64,000 nt of DNA from Aquirufa antheringensis. Lineage in GTDB: Bacteria > Bacteroidota > Bacteroidia > Cytophagales > Spirosomataceae. Below, in pieces: positions 1-8,033 of this stretch. The stretch covers positions 497,662 through 561,661 of the forward strand of contig NZ_SEWZ01000001.1 in assembly GCF_004307425.1 (NCBI RefSeq), read 5' to 3'. Made by a program: the position numbers and the translations under genes. Under the pieces are notes generated by a model. That model was given only the letters and a program-made list of their open reading frames with translations. It was not told where the DNA came from and searched no databases. Each line of letters starts with the position of its first letter. Position 1 is the stretch's first letter.

Positions 1-68
1 AAGCTCTTTACCTTGTGGTTCGCACAAAGGGCATTGATTTCATTTTTGTATGCTGTAAGCGTGTTCAT
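1..68 (-). CDS. Partial nucleotidyltransferase-like protein, N-terminus only
   Basis: An ATG on the minus strand at 68 opens a frame that continues off the left edge. The 22 visible residues begin MNTLTAYKNEINALCANHKV. This resembles the start of small nucleotidyltransferase-domain (MNT/Pol beta superfamily) proteins common in Bacteroidota, where an LC-x2-H-x-V segment precedes the GS motif. The GS and DxD residues that would prove it lie outside the window, so the family is an inference from the N-terminus. It is oriented like the thioredoxin gene upstream of it, 47 bases away. Confidence 0.4.
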   Translation of the reverse strand, partial: MNTLTAYKNEINALCANHKVKS

Positions 69-115
69 AATACGAATTAGAACGTAAACTTAACGTAAAT
101 CAATGCCGAAGCAAA

Positions 116-529
116 CTATTTAATACTTTTCGCAATCGCTAGCAGCTCTTTCGCGCCACCCTGCGGCAGGCCTAGAACCTTCTTCTTCACTTTGCCTGAG
201 GCATCTAAAAAGAAGACCGTAGGATAACCTTCTAATGGATACATATTCGCTAAGGCTGGGCCTTCTCCCGCTTCCATGTCCACACCGATAGACACGAAGT
301 GTTCGTTGATGTAAGCGCCTAATTCTGGATTAGGGAATACCTTTGACTTTAATACCTTACAAGGACCACACCAAGTCGTATACGCATCGAACATGATGCC
401 TTTGTTCTCTTTCTTGGCTTTGGCCATCGCTTGTCTGAAAGTTCCTTCGAAGAAACGTACACCCGCTGGCTCGTCTTGCGCAGTTGTGGTTAACGAGATG
501 GCTAATAGGGCAATTAGTAGGTATTTCAT
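116..529 (-). CDS. Thioredoxin-fold protein, secreted or periplasmic
   Basis: This is a 137-residue thioredoxin-like protein. The start chosen is the ATG at 529, because it gives a clean signal peptide (MKYLLIALLAISLTTTAQ). The ORF can be extended to 556, but that only adds residues lying in repeat sequence. The redox motif WCGPC is at residues 53-57 and the cis-proline segment GYPTVFFLD at about 101-109. An N-terminal FxGTFxxAMAKAKKENK helix is typical of DUF255/thioredoxin_7-like proteins that reduce envelope disulfides. A heptad repeat element lies directly upstream (544-641). The exact substrate is unknown. Confidence 0.8.
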   Translation of the reverse strand: MKYLLIALLAISLTTTAQDEPAGVRFFEGTFRQAMAKAKKENKGIMFDAYTTWCGPCKVLKSKVFPNPELGAYINEHFVSIGVDMEAGEGPALANMYPLEGYPTVFFLDASGKVKKKVLGLPQGGAKELLAIAKSIK

Positions 530-543
530 AGGTTTAAGTCGGG

Positions 544-641
544 AGTCGCTAGTCACTAGTCACTAGCAAAATTTTAAATTATATCTCTACTCTATAATCT
601 TTGCTCTTTAACTGTCGACTATCGACTAGCGACTGTCGACT
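544..641. repeat. Heptad repeat element F (gtcgact/agtcact words, inverted arms)
   Basis: The left arm has consecutive 7-bp words agtcgct, agtcact, agtcact at 544-564. The right arm has gtcgact, atcgact, agcgact, gtcgact at 614-641. The right arm read on the other strand gives agtcgac-type words, so the arms are imperfect inverted repeats. Between them lies tctctactctataatct (584-600), which recurs exactly at 33903-33919 in element D. The element fills the gap between the thioredoxin gene and dnaN. Function is unknown. Confidence 0.75.
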
Positions 642-692
642 ATGTTAAATTCATACAATTAATCCGGAGGATTAATTGTATGAATTTAACAT
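642..692. repeat. 24-bp perfect inverted repeat spanning the dnaN stop codon
   Basis: Positions 642-665 are the exact reverse complement of 669-692, with a 3-base spacer (gga, 666-668). The right arm holds the last six sense codons region and stop of dnaN (stop 672-674). The dnaN mRNA would therefore end in a long, AU-rich, fully paired hairpin. It has no T-run on the dnaN side and is not a standard terminator. It abuts heptad element F. Confidence 0.9.
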
Positions 693-1796
693 CACCGGCA
701 TCACAAGTAACAAAATATCCTCATTCTCATCTTGATCCGATGGAATAATTAATCCAGCCTTGTTAGGCTCGCTTAATTTGATGTCTACGAATTTCGCAGA
801 AAGGTTTGATAACAATTCAGAAACTAATTTCGCGTTGAAACCGATCTCCATGTCTTTTCCTGCGTAGTCGCAAGCAAGTACTTCGTTCGCCTCGTTCGAG
901 TAATCCAAGTCCTCTGCTGAAAGCGTTAACTTGTTCGCAGATAGCTTTAAGCGGATTTGGTGGGTTGTTTTATTCGAGTAGATCGAGATACGTTTTACCG
1001 AGCTCAAGAACTCTAAACGGTTGATCGTTAAGATCTCGTTGTTTTCTTTCGGGATCGCGTTCTCGTATTCTGGGAAGCGCTCGTCGATGATACGGCAGAT
1101 TAAGGAGAAGCTTTGGAAGCTGAAGAAAGCGTTTGAGGCGCTGAATTCAACGGTTACGTTCGTGTCATCTGCAGGTAGCGTGGATTTTAATAGGGCCAAA
1201 GCCTTCTTTGGCAAAATCAAACTACTCTGTGCATCCGGACGAATGTCATTACGACGGTAACGCACTAAACGGTGACCGTCAGTGGCTACAAAGTTCGTGT
1301 GATCGCCCATCATTTGGATTAAAACACCGGTCATCGCTGGACGCATATCGTCGTTAGAAACCGCTAATAAAGTATTGGCGATCGCTTCTCCTAAGACCAT
1401 AGATGTTAACGAAATCGTTTGATTCTTCGCTACTTCTGGGATACGTGGGAAGTCGATAGGGTTTTCGCCTGATAATTTGAAACGACCGTTTTGAGTCGAG
1501 ATCTCAGCGCCAAAAGTCGCTTGATCCGCCGAAATCGTCACCGGTTGCTCTGGTAAGCTACGTAAAGTCTCTAACAATAAACGCGCTGGTAAAGCGATCG
1601 ATCCGTTTTCGAATCCTTCCACTTCTAAACGCGTCGTCATCACCGTTTGTAAGTCTGATGCCGTTAAGATCAAGGTATTACCCTCTAATTCCACTAAGAT
1701 GTTCTCTAAGATAGGAATGATAGGATTGCTAGCAACCACACCATTGATGGCTGATAATTGCTTTAATAAGACATTAGAGGCTACAAGAAACTTCAT
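672..1796 (-). CDS. dnaN: DNA polymerase III sliding clamp (beta subunit)
   Basis: This is the 374-residue processivity clamp, which forms a dimeric ring tethering the replicative polymerase to DNA. Three clamp folds of about 120 residues each are recognisable: MKFLVASNVLLKQLSAINGV at the N-terminus, a central domain around residues 130-250, and a C-terminal domain ending in the typical LLLVMPVMLN tail. Length matches the family (365-375). It stands without dnaA, recF or any visible DnaA-box cluster, as is common in Bacteroidota, so it is not evidence for an origin here. Its stop codon lies in a 24-bp inverted repeat. Confidence 0.97.
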   Translation of the reverse strand: MKFLVASNVLLKQLSAINGVVASNPIIPILENILVELEGNTLILTASDLQTVMTTRLEVEGFENGSIALPARLLLETLRSLPEQPVTISADQATFGAEISTQNGRFKLSGENPIDFPRIPEVAKNQTISLTSMVLGEAIANTLLAVSNDDMRPAMTGVLIQMMGDHTNFVATDGHRLVRYRRNDIRPDAQSSLILPKKALALLKSTLPADDTNVTVEFSASNAFFSFQSFSLICRIIDERFPEYENAIPKENNEILTINRLEFLSSVKRISIYSNKTTHQIRLKLSANKLTLSAEDLDYSNEANEVLACDYAGKDMEIGFNAKLVSELLSNLSAKFVDIKLSEPNKAGLIIPSDQDENEDILLLVMPVMLNSYN

Positions 1797-1871
1797 TATA
1801 ATTTAGCTTTAAGATACGTGTAAAAGGGTTTTCGACAGGCTGTCGTTCAAACCTTGAAGTTAAAATAATTT

Positions 1872-1890
1872 AAGCTTTCTACCAAAGCTT
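1872..1890 (-). terminator. Weak hairpin after gldG
   Basis: AAGCTTT (1872-1878) pairs with AAAGCTT (1884-1890) around a 5-base loop directly after the gldG stop at 1891. On the minus strand it is followed by an A/T-rich stretch with TTTT. It is a plausible but AU-rich terminator. Confidence 0.45.
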
Positions 1891-3549
1891 TTAGCGATTG
1901 TATTTCCGCTTTCGGTAAAACACAACCCCTAAACTCAGCAACGTCGCAAAAAGAAGTGGCACCGCAATATTAATCACTTGGTAGAAGGTGCCGTCTGCTT
2001 GGATTTTGGCCTTATCTAAAGGTCGAAGCTGTATCGATTTAGACCGCGCTAACAGCGGCGAATTCTCCTCGATTAAATACGTGAACGCGTTCAACAGAAA
2101 GTCCTTGTTTGCGAAGGTATTCTTCATAAACGGGTCAAAACCCAGCGGCAGCGCCTGCTGCGACTGATAATCCACCCCATTCAAGGCCACATCGCCATCG
2201 CCCACGACTAGAATCGCAGATTCTTTGTCGCTGGAAGCCACGAAGTTCGTGTCCTGCGTTAAATTATTATAGGCAGACTCGAATTTGCCCTCCACAAGAT
2301 ACGCGGCCGTCTGAACCCCCGCATTATAAGCCGCTGGGTCAAAATCCTTGCCCGCAGAACTAAACGACAGCAGGGAAGGGGCTTTCGCCACCTGCGTATA
2401 CTGACTGGTGCGTAATAAAGGCGTTTTGCGCAAAGCGACGCCTGAAATCGTATCGACCGTAGAAACGAAACGGCCATAAACCGCATCCAGATTTTTCGTG
2501 ATCAAGTTCTTCGGATTTCCATTCAATAACGGGAAAGACGGCCAAGGCATCAGCTGGATGTTTGGCTTATTGCCCATATTGCCCACCTTCAAAGGAATCA
2601 TCCCAGAAAGCTGCGCGTCCTTCACCAGGTTCGCATTGATGCGTAGACCATAATGGAACAGGATATTTTCTAAACCGGTTTTGCGGGGACTGATGGCTAA
2701 ACCTTGGTTCTCCAATGTATCGATTTTCACGCCATCCACCAGGAACAGGGCCTTACCACCTTTGACGATAAACTGATCAATTTTATAGGCGTCTGATTCG
2801 CTGAATTCACGTGTCGGATTCAAGACGCAGATCGCATCCAAGCCGTCCAAGGTAGGAGAAGCCGCTAAGTCCACCGGGAATAGGTCATACTTGCGTTTTA
2901 AGCTATTCACCAGATCGATTTGGGCAATCGCCGGGGTAGACGAATATTCGACAAAGAAACCGATCTTCTTGCGCTCTTGTGGCAACAAGGTTTGGATCCC
3001 TTGCACGATCTCGTATTCTAATCCTTCGACAGACTGATTAATAATCTCTTCTGGACCCGCTAATTTGTTTCCTTTCAGTAGAAGCACGCCTGTTTTTAAG
3101 GCGCCTTTGGAAATAACCAAACCCGGAAAAACTAATTGTTGTACCTGCTTGCCATTCTCCTGATGAACTAAATTAGTGGGCGGAATGCCTAAAGAATCTA
3201 ATTGCTGTGTCAAAGAAGCGCGCGCCTCTTCCGTAGGATATTCGTCATAGACATCGATCACTTCCACCTCCATCTTCGCGCTGGCGCTAGATTGCATGTC
3301 GGCGAGTAGGTCCAACGTTTCTTTTTGGAGACGTTTAAATCCTCCCGGCAAATCATCCCCACCTAAATAAACTTGCACTAAAAGGGGCGCATCGATGCTA
3401 TTCAAGATGATCTCACTCGACTCACTCAGCGTATACTTGCCGTCCTCGCTCAGGTCAAAACGTCCGCGCACATAAGGGCTCAACGCCATCAGAAGGACTC
3501 CGATACCGATGAGGTAATAAGCGCTAAAACGTTTTAAGTGCGTCTTCAT
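1891..3549 (-). CDS. gldG: Gliding motility ABC transporter auxiliary protein GldG
   Basis: This 552-residue protein has an N-terminal membrane anchor (YYLIGIGVLLMALSPYV), a large extracytoplasmic ABC_transp_aux/DUF4350-type region, and a C-terminal membrane helix followed by RKRKYNR. This is the GldG layout. GldG is thought to work with the ATPase GldA and permease GldF in gliding and T9SS function. The ATG at 3549 is preferred to the one at 3573, because the latter lies inside the terminator hairpin of the upstream gene. gldF is not next to it; a gldA-like gene lies at 46077-46766. A heptad of genes around it shows no motility theme. Confidence 0.85.
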   Translation of the reverse strand: MKTHLKRFSAYYLIGIGVLLMALSPYVRGRFDLSEDGKYTLSESSEIILNSIDAPLLVQVYLGGDDLPGGFKRLQKETLDLLADMQSSASAKMEVEVIDVYDEYPTEEARASLTQQLDSLGIPPTNLVHQENGKQVQQLVFPGLVISKGALKTGVLLLKGNKLAGPEEIINQSVEGLEYEIVQGIQTLLPQERKKIGFFVEYSSTPAIAQIDLVNSLKRKYDLFPVDLAASPTLDGLDAICVLNPTREFSESDAYKIDQFIVKGGKALFLVDGVKIDTLENQGLAISPRKTGLENILFHYGLRINANLVKDAQLSGMIPLKVGNMGNKPNIQLMPWPSFPLLNGNPKNLITKNLDAVYGRFVSTVDTISGVALRKTPLLRTSQYTQVAKAPSLLSFSSAGKDFDPAAYNAGVQTAAYLVEGKFESAYNNLTQDTNFVASSDKESAILVVGDGDVALNGVDYQSQQALPLGFDPFMKNTFANKDFLLNAFTYLIEENSPLLARSKSIQLRPLDKAKIQADGTFYQVINIAVPLLFATLLSLGVVFYRKRKYNR

Positions 3550-3563
3550 ATAGGTGGTAAACA

Positions 3564-3593
3564 AGAAAAGCATCCCTTGCAGAATGCTTTTCT
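3564..3593 (-). terminator. Terminator after the PpiD-like gene
   Basis: Perfect 10-bp arms agaaaagcat (3564-3573) and atgcttttct (3584-3593) surround a 10-base loop, 19 bases past the stop of the foldase gene. The minus-strand transcript ends the stem in a short T-rich run. The hairpin contains the longer alternative start codon of gldG, which argues for the shorter gldG. Confidence 0.65.
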
Positions 3594-3611
3594 AATCGAA
3601 ATTTCTAATTC

Positions 3612-5729
3612 CTAGTAGAACTTGTAGCGCTTGTCTACAATGTTCGCATTTTCTTTAATCGCTTCGTTAATGTAGAAGGATGAACGTTGTGTGTTCATCA
3701 TTTGGATTTGGTTCTTGAAATTAGAGTAATCCGCTAAAGCTGGAGCAGGAGCACCGCCTAATTTCTCAGCGATAAACACACCGTTATCTCCTACGAATAC
3801 TTTCGAACGCTTACCGTTTTTCAAACCAGCGATGCGACCTAAAGCAACTGCATCAGGACCAGCCGTATTTAACATACCACTAGCTAACGTAATATCTTGA
3901 ACCGATTCTACTAAAGCACCCGCGCCATAAGCTTGTGCGATTTGCTCTAATGAACCTTTCTTGTTCTCTAATTTCTTAGCGATCATTTCGCCTTTCAATT
4001 GATTGCGAACTAAAGCCGTTAATTCTAAACGGAAGTCTTCTACTTTCACATTGTCTTTCTCAGACTTTCCTGTTACGTAAGCCACGATGTATTGAGAATC
4101 TTGCTCGAATACCTTCTTAGAACCATCGCCTACCGCTGTGTTGTCATCAAATGCCCAACGTACGATTTCACGTGCGTTCGATAAGTTATTTACCGCAGAA
4201 GCATTTTCTGTCAAACGCTCAGCACGCATCATGATCAAATTTTTGTCCTTTTTCAACGCCACTTCGAACGAAGCTAAGTTGCCGTTTGCATTCGCAAACG
4301 CATCAGCCGTCGTGAACACTTTGTCCATCGTCGCTTGAGAAGGAGCAATCGTTTTGTTGATCGCTGCTAACTTGTAGCTCGTGTTTGTTTTCGCGTCCGT
4401 TACTTTCACTACGTGGAAACCAAATTCCGTCTCTACGATACCTGGCATTAATCCAGCACCATTGAAACCGAATAACGCTTTCTCGAATGACTTCGCCATT
4501 CCACCGTTGTTTTTAAAGTATCCTAAGTCACCACCTTGTTGTGCGGTGCCGTCCATGCCGTTCATTTGGGCCAAAGTCTCGAAGCTCGCGCCTCCCTTAA
4601 TTTGTGCCAAAATTCCTTCCGCACGTGTTCTCGCTTGCGCCTTCGCTGAATCCGACTTGTTCGCTGGTGCGATCAAGATGTGGCTAGCACGCATCGTGAA
4701 CAAGGTATCTTTCTTCACGCCACCGTATTTGTAGATTGAATACGTTAAACCTTCCTTGAACGGTCCGTAGATACCACCCACTTGGAACGTAGGTAATTGC
4801 TCTTTCACCGCTTGTGGAATTTCTGAGTAAGAAACTAAATATGGAGTACGGACATCTGAATTCAATACCGCGAACGCTGAATCGTTTTGGGCTACCGCTA
4901 AATCCTTCGCTAACTTCTTGATTGAGTTATAGAACTCTACCGTATCTTGTTTCGTAGGAATTACTGGGAACGTAGCGTATTGGATAGAACGCGTGTTCGT
5001 TCCTTTGAACTCATCTTTGTGCTTCGCTAAATACTCCTCTAATTGAGAATCTTGCACCTTAATGCTCGAATCTGGGATAGAGAAGAACGGAACAAATAAG
5101 AATTTCGAATTGAACTTCGCCGTTTGCGCTTGGTATTCCTTCGCTGCATCTGCTTGAGTCACGTAGTTAGACATACGCATCAAGTTCTCATATTTCGCAC
5201 GGATACGATCTTGAGAGATAGACTTCTCAAAACGATCCCACGCTTGTTGTTGCTCTACAGGCAATGTTTTCAAGTTCTTCAAGAACTGAACCACGAAAGT
5301 CTTGTCGAATTGACCCGTTTGAGGGTTAGTGAATTGCTGACGAACAGATGGGTGGATGTTATTTCCTTGCACCATGTCGATTAATTCTTCGTCAGAAACC
5401 TTGATTCCTAAGGCATCGAATTCTTTCTTGTAAGCGATGTCTAAGATTAATTGGTTCCAAACTTGGTCACGAATCATGCTCGCCTCTTGCTCAGATGGTC
5501 CTTTACCCGTTTGGGCAGTGTAATTCTGCGTAGCTTCTTCTACTTTCTTTTGGAAATCTTGAATTAGGATGCTCTCTCCAGCGATTTCACCTACTTCTTG
5601 CGAGTTAGACCCGAACAAAGAGGATTTACCTTGGAAAATATCACTTCCTACTAGGAACAATACTAAACTGATAGCAATCGCCGCCGCCGCTACTCCTGAC
5701 TTCTCTCTAATTTTTGTAATTAATGCCAT
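3612..5729 (-). CDS. Membrane-anchored parvulin peptidyl-prolyl isomerase, PpiD/SurA type
   Basis: This is a 705-residue periplasmic folding factor. It has a short cytoplasmic start (MALITKIREKSG), one membrane helix (AAAAIAISLVLFLVGSDIF), a SurA-N-like chaperone region, and one clear parvulin domain at roughly residues 340-450 (SHILIAP at its start, GGDLGYF and ETEFGFHVVKV within). The long C-terminal part is a second chaperone-like region. Domain order and length match the PpiD-like proteins of Bacteroidota. These assist outer-membrane and secreted protein folding at the Sec exit. It appears to be a single-gene unit with its own terminator. Confidence 0.88.
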   Translation of the reverse strand: MALITKIREKSGVAAAAIAISLVLFLVGSDIFQGKSSLFGSNSQEVGEIAGESILIQDFQKKVEEATQNYTAQTGKGPSEQEASMIRDQVWNQLILDIAYKKEFDALGIKVSDEELIDMVQGNNIHPSVRQQFTNPQTGQFDKTFVVQFLKNLKTLPVEQQQAWDRFEKSISQDRIRAKYENLMRMSNYVTQADAAKEYQAQTAKFNSKFLFVPFFSIPDSSIKVQDSQLEEYLAKHKDEFKGTNTRSIQYATFPVIPTKQDTVEFYNSIKKLAKDLAVAQNDSAFAVLNSDVRTPYLVSYSEIPQAVKEQLPTFQVGGIYGPFKEGLTYSIYKYGGVKKDTLFTMRASHILIAPANKSDSAKAQARTRAEGILAQIKGGASFETLAQMNGMDGTAQQGGDLGYFKNNGGMAKSFEKALFGFNGAGLMPGIVETEFGFHVVKVTDAKTNTSYKLAAINKTIAPSQATMDKVFTTADAFANANGNLASFEVALKKDKNLIMMRAERLTENASAVNNLSNAREIVRWAFDDNTAVGDGSKKVFEQDSQYIVAYVTGKSEKDNVKVEDFRLELTALVRNQLKGEMIAKKLENKKGSLEQIAQAYGAGALVESVQDITLASGMLNTAGPDAVALGRIAGLKNGKRSKVFVGDNGVFIAEKLGGAPAPALADYSNFKNQIQMMNTQRSSFYINEAIKENANIVDKRYKFY

Positions 5730-5824
5730 TATAAGGATAAATAATTGTTTTTACGCTTTATTTTGCTCTTGTGTTTTGAACAAAGAAACGCAAAATAATC
5801 ACATTTCTAGTTCAAAAGCAAGGG

Positions 5825-6949
5825 TTAATTTGCTAAAACCGTTTTTAAACTCTGTAAAAATTGGTCCGCAATTTTTTGATCGATCGCTAAGCTCGGCAAA
5901 AGACGCAAGGTGTGCTTCCCAGAATAACCGCAGAAGATGTGTTCTTTAAATAATAAAGCATCTCTCACAGTCCCTACAGGCTGCTCTACCTCAATCCCGA
6001 TCATCAATCCGCGACCTCTCACTTCCGTAATTCCGTTTATGCCTTTCAGCTCTTTCTGAATATAGTCACCCACCTTCGATGCATTCTCGATCAACTTTTC
6101 TTCTTGAATCACATCCAGCACCACATTCGCCGCCGTACAAGCCAGGTGATTCCCCCCAAAAGTCGTCCCCAGCAAACCATAACTCGCCTGAATATGCGGC
6201 GCGATTAATACGCCACCGATAGGGAAGCCGTTGCCCATACCTTTGGCAGTCGTCATCATATCCGGATGAATTCCTGCAAACTGGTGCGAGAAAAACTGCC
6301 CAGAACGGCCATAGCCACACTGCACCGAGTCCAAAATCAATTGCGCCCCCGTCTCATCACAACGCTTTCTCAACGCCTGCAAGAACGCATCACTCGCCAC
6401 CTGAATACCACCCACACCCTGAATTCCTTCCACAATCACCGCCGCCGTTTCCTCCGTAATCCCCGCTTCCAATCCCTCCAAACCATTAAATGGCAAGAAA
6501 CTCACATGCGACGTGTCATTAATTGGCGCCACAATGCTCGGATTATCCGTCACCGCCACCGCCCCAGCCGTTCTCCCGTGGAAAGCCTTCGAAAACGCTA
6601 CCACCTTCTTACGACCCGTATGAAACGACGCTAATTTCAAGGCGTTCTCATTCGATTCCGCTCCTGAATTCGTTAAAAACAAGGTATAATCTTCGTATCC
6701 AGACACGCGACCCAGCTTTTCCGCCAGCTCCTGCTGACCCGAAATGATAATCGAATTCGAGTAGAAACCGATATTGTTCAGCTGCTCCGTCATTCGCTTC
6801 ACATAGGTAGGATGCGAGTGTCCGATGGAAATCACCGCGTGACCACCATATAAATCCAGGTATTCCTGGCCGTTTTTGTCCCACACCGTACTTCCTTTGG
6901 CTTTTACAAGCTCAATGTCGTAGAGGGGGTATACGTTGAATAAGTTCAT
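5825..6949 (-). CDS. argD: Acetylornithine (or succinylornithine) aminotransferase
   Basis: This 374-residue class III PLP aminotransferase is the last gene of the arginine operon. It makes N-acyl-ornithine from the semialdehyde produced by ArgC. The PLP lysine is K236 in TTAKGMGNG. The GAESNENALKLA segment (about 97-108) and the GTTFGGNHLA loop are typical. One oddity is that the usual D-E-V-Q motif reads DSVQ (207-210). In Bacteroidota the acyl group may be succinyl instead of acetyl, and the sequence alone does not decide this. It is separated from argC by heptad repeat element A, unlike the tightly spaced genes upstream. Confidence 0.9.
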   Translation of the reverse strand: MNLFNVYPLYDIELVKAKGSTVWDKNGQEYLDLYGGHAVISIGHSHPTYVKRMTEQLNNIGFYSNSIIISGQQELAEKLGRVSGYEDYTLFLTNSGAESNENALKLASFHTGRKKVVAFSKAFHGRTAGAVAVTDNPSIVAPINDTSHVSFLPFNGLEGLEAGITEETAAVIVEGIQGVGGIQVASDAFLQALRKRCDETGAQLILDSVQCGYGRSGQFFSHQFAGIHPDMMTTAKGMGNGFPIGGVLIAPHIQASYGLLGTTFGGNHLACTAANVVLDVIQEEKLIENASKVGDYIQKELKGINGITEVRGRGLMIGIEVEQPVGTVRDALLFKEHIFCGYSGKHTLRLLPSLAIDQKIADQFLQSLKTVLAN

Positions 6950-6953
6950 AATT

Positions 6954-7084
6954 CAAATTTCAAAGAGCAAAGCTCAAAGTTCAAAGTTCAAAGTTCAAAG
7001 AGTAAAGTTCAGTGGGGGCATTTCATCAATTCATCCGCGCAGCGGATTCGAACTTTGAACTTTGAACTTTGCTCTTTGGTATTT
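6954..7084. repeat. Heptad repeat element A (caaagtt words) inside the arg operon
   Basis: Eight consecutive 7-bp words of the form caaagNN run from 6954 to 7009, and five complementary words (gaacttt, gctcttt, ggtattt) from 7050 to 7084. The core between them (7010-7049) carries the palindrome ATCCGC-gca-GCGGAT (7033-7047). The transcript could form a long hairpin between argC and argD. It shares its words and core with elements at 11.8, 28.1 and 33.8 kb. Confidence 0.85.
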
Positions 7085-7090
7085 GTAAAG

Positions 7091-8032
7091 CTAAAATCCG
7101 ATGGATTTAAGCTTTAATCCTAAATCTTCCTCCCACCCCAGCATCAAATTCATATTCTGAACCGCTTGGCCGGAGGCACCTTTGATCAAGTTATCGATCA
7201 CGGAGCTGATGAGGATTTGGCCTTCATGGACCTGTAAATAAAGAAAACACTTGTTTGTATTCACCACTTGCTTCACATCCACCGCGGCTGGGCTAAGGAA
7301 AACAAAGGGCGAATTCGCGTAGAAATCTTCGTATAGTTTTTCGGCCTGCTCCTGCGTCCCGCTGTAAGGCGTGTACACATTTGCCATAATCCCGCGCGAG
7401 AAATTGCCGCGGTAAGGGATAAAATGGATAGCCTTTTTTGTACCTAAAGTCTGTTTAATTTCTGCCAAATGCTGGTGCGTAAACGTCTTATACACACTCA
7501 CATTGTTATTTCTCCAGGAGAAATGGCTCGTAGGCGAAAGTGATTGACCCGCGCCAGTTGAACCGGTGATGGCTGAAACGTGCACGTCTTCGGTGATTAG
7601 ACCGGCTGCCGCTAGAGGCAAAAGGGCTAATTCGATGGAAGTGGCGAAACAGCCAGGGTTGGCGATTTTAGTCGCGGATTGGATCTTTTCTTTTTGGAAC
7701 TCAGCTAAACCGTAGACAAAGCCTTCGGATTCATCGCGGAAGTCCGTGCTTAAATCAATGATTTTGGTGTGCCAAGGAATGTCGTTCGCGGCTAAGAATT
7801 TCTTCGATTCGCCGTGTCCAGAACATAAGAAGAGGACGTCTACGGGTGTTAGGTTTTTACTAAAACGTAAATGCGTAGAGCCCAATAAATCCGTGTGCAC
7901 ATCCGAGATCAATTTTCCCGCCTGTGAATTCGATAAAATACAGGTCAAATGCACATCCGGGTGATTCACTAAGATTCTTAGTAATTCGCCTCCAGTGTAG
8001 CCTGCGGCCCCAACGATTCCGATCTTTGCCAT
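7091..8032 (-). CDS. argC: N-acetyl-gamma-glutamyl-phosphate reductase
   Basis: This 313-residue NADPH-dependent reductase catalyses the third step of ornithine/arginine synthesis. The Rossmann start IGIVGAAGYTGGELLRI (4-20) and the active-site Cys128 in ANPGCFATS are intact. The size is at the short end of the family (type without the long insert). The gene starts 1 base after the argG stop codon (8034), so the two are almost certainly translationally coupled. The C-terminal GLKLKSIGF is close to the family's usual ending. Confidence 0.95.
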   Translation of the reverse strand: MAKIGIVGAAGYTGGELLRILVNHPDVHLTCILSNSQAGKLISDVHTDLLGSTHLRFSKNLTPVDVLFLCSGHGESKKFLAANDIPWHTKIIDLSTDFRDESEGFVYGLAEFQKEKIQSATKIANPGCFATSIELALLPLAAAGLITEDVHVSAITGSTGAGQSLSPTSHFSWRNNNVSVYKTFTHQHLAEIKQTLGTKKAIHFIPYRGNFSRGIMANVYTPYSGTQEQAEKLYEDFYANSPFVFLSPAAVDVKQVVNTNKCFLYLQVHEGQILISSVIDNLIKGASGQAVQNMNLMLGWEEDLGLKLKSIGF

Positions 8033-8033
8033 C

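Noticed and set aside
1833-1845. Palindrome CGACAG-G-CTGTCG upstream of dnaN
   Set aside because: It is short, single and with no second site or promoter match, so it was not listed as an operator.
600-1900. Replication origin next to dnaN
   Set aside because: No dnaA, recF or DnaA-box cluster is visible; dnaN is often remote from the origin in Bacteroidota.
4381-4734. 117-codon frame antisense to the PpiD-like gene
   Set aside because: It lies entirely inside a well-supported gene and shows no domain or translation signal.
5759-5797. Hairpin TATTTTGC...GCAAAATA after argD
   Set aside because: The stem is 8 bp with a 23-base loop and no GC core, too weak to call a terminator.
6954-7084. 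CRISPR array at the caaagtt repeats
   Set aside because: The unit is 7 bp without spacers, arms are inverted and no cas gene is present.
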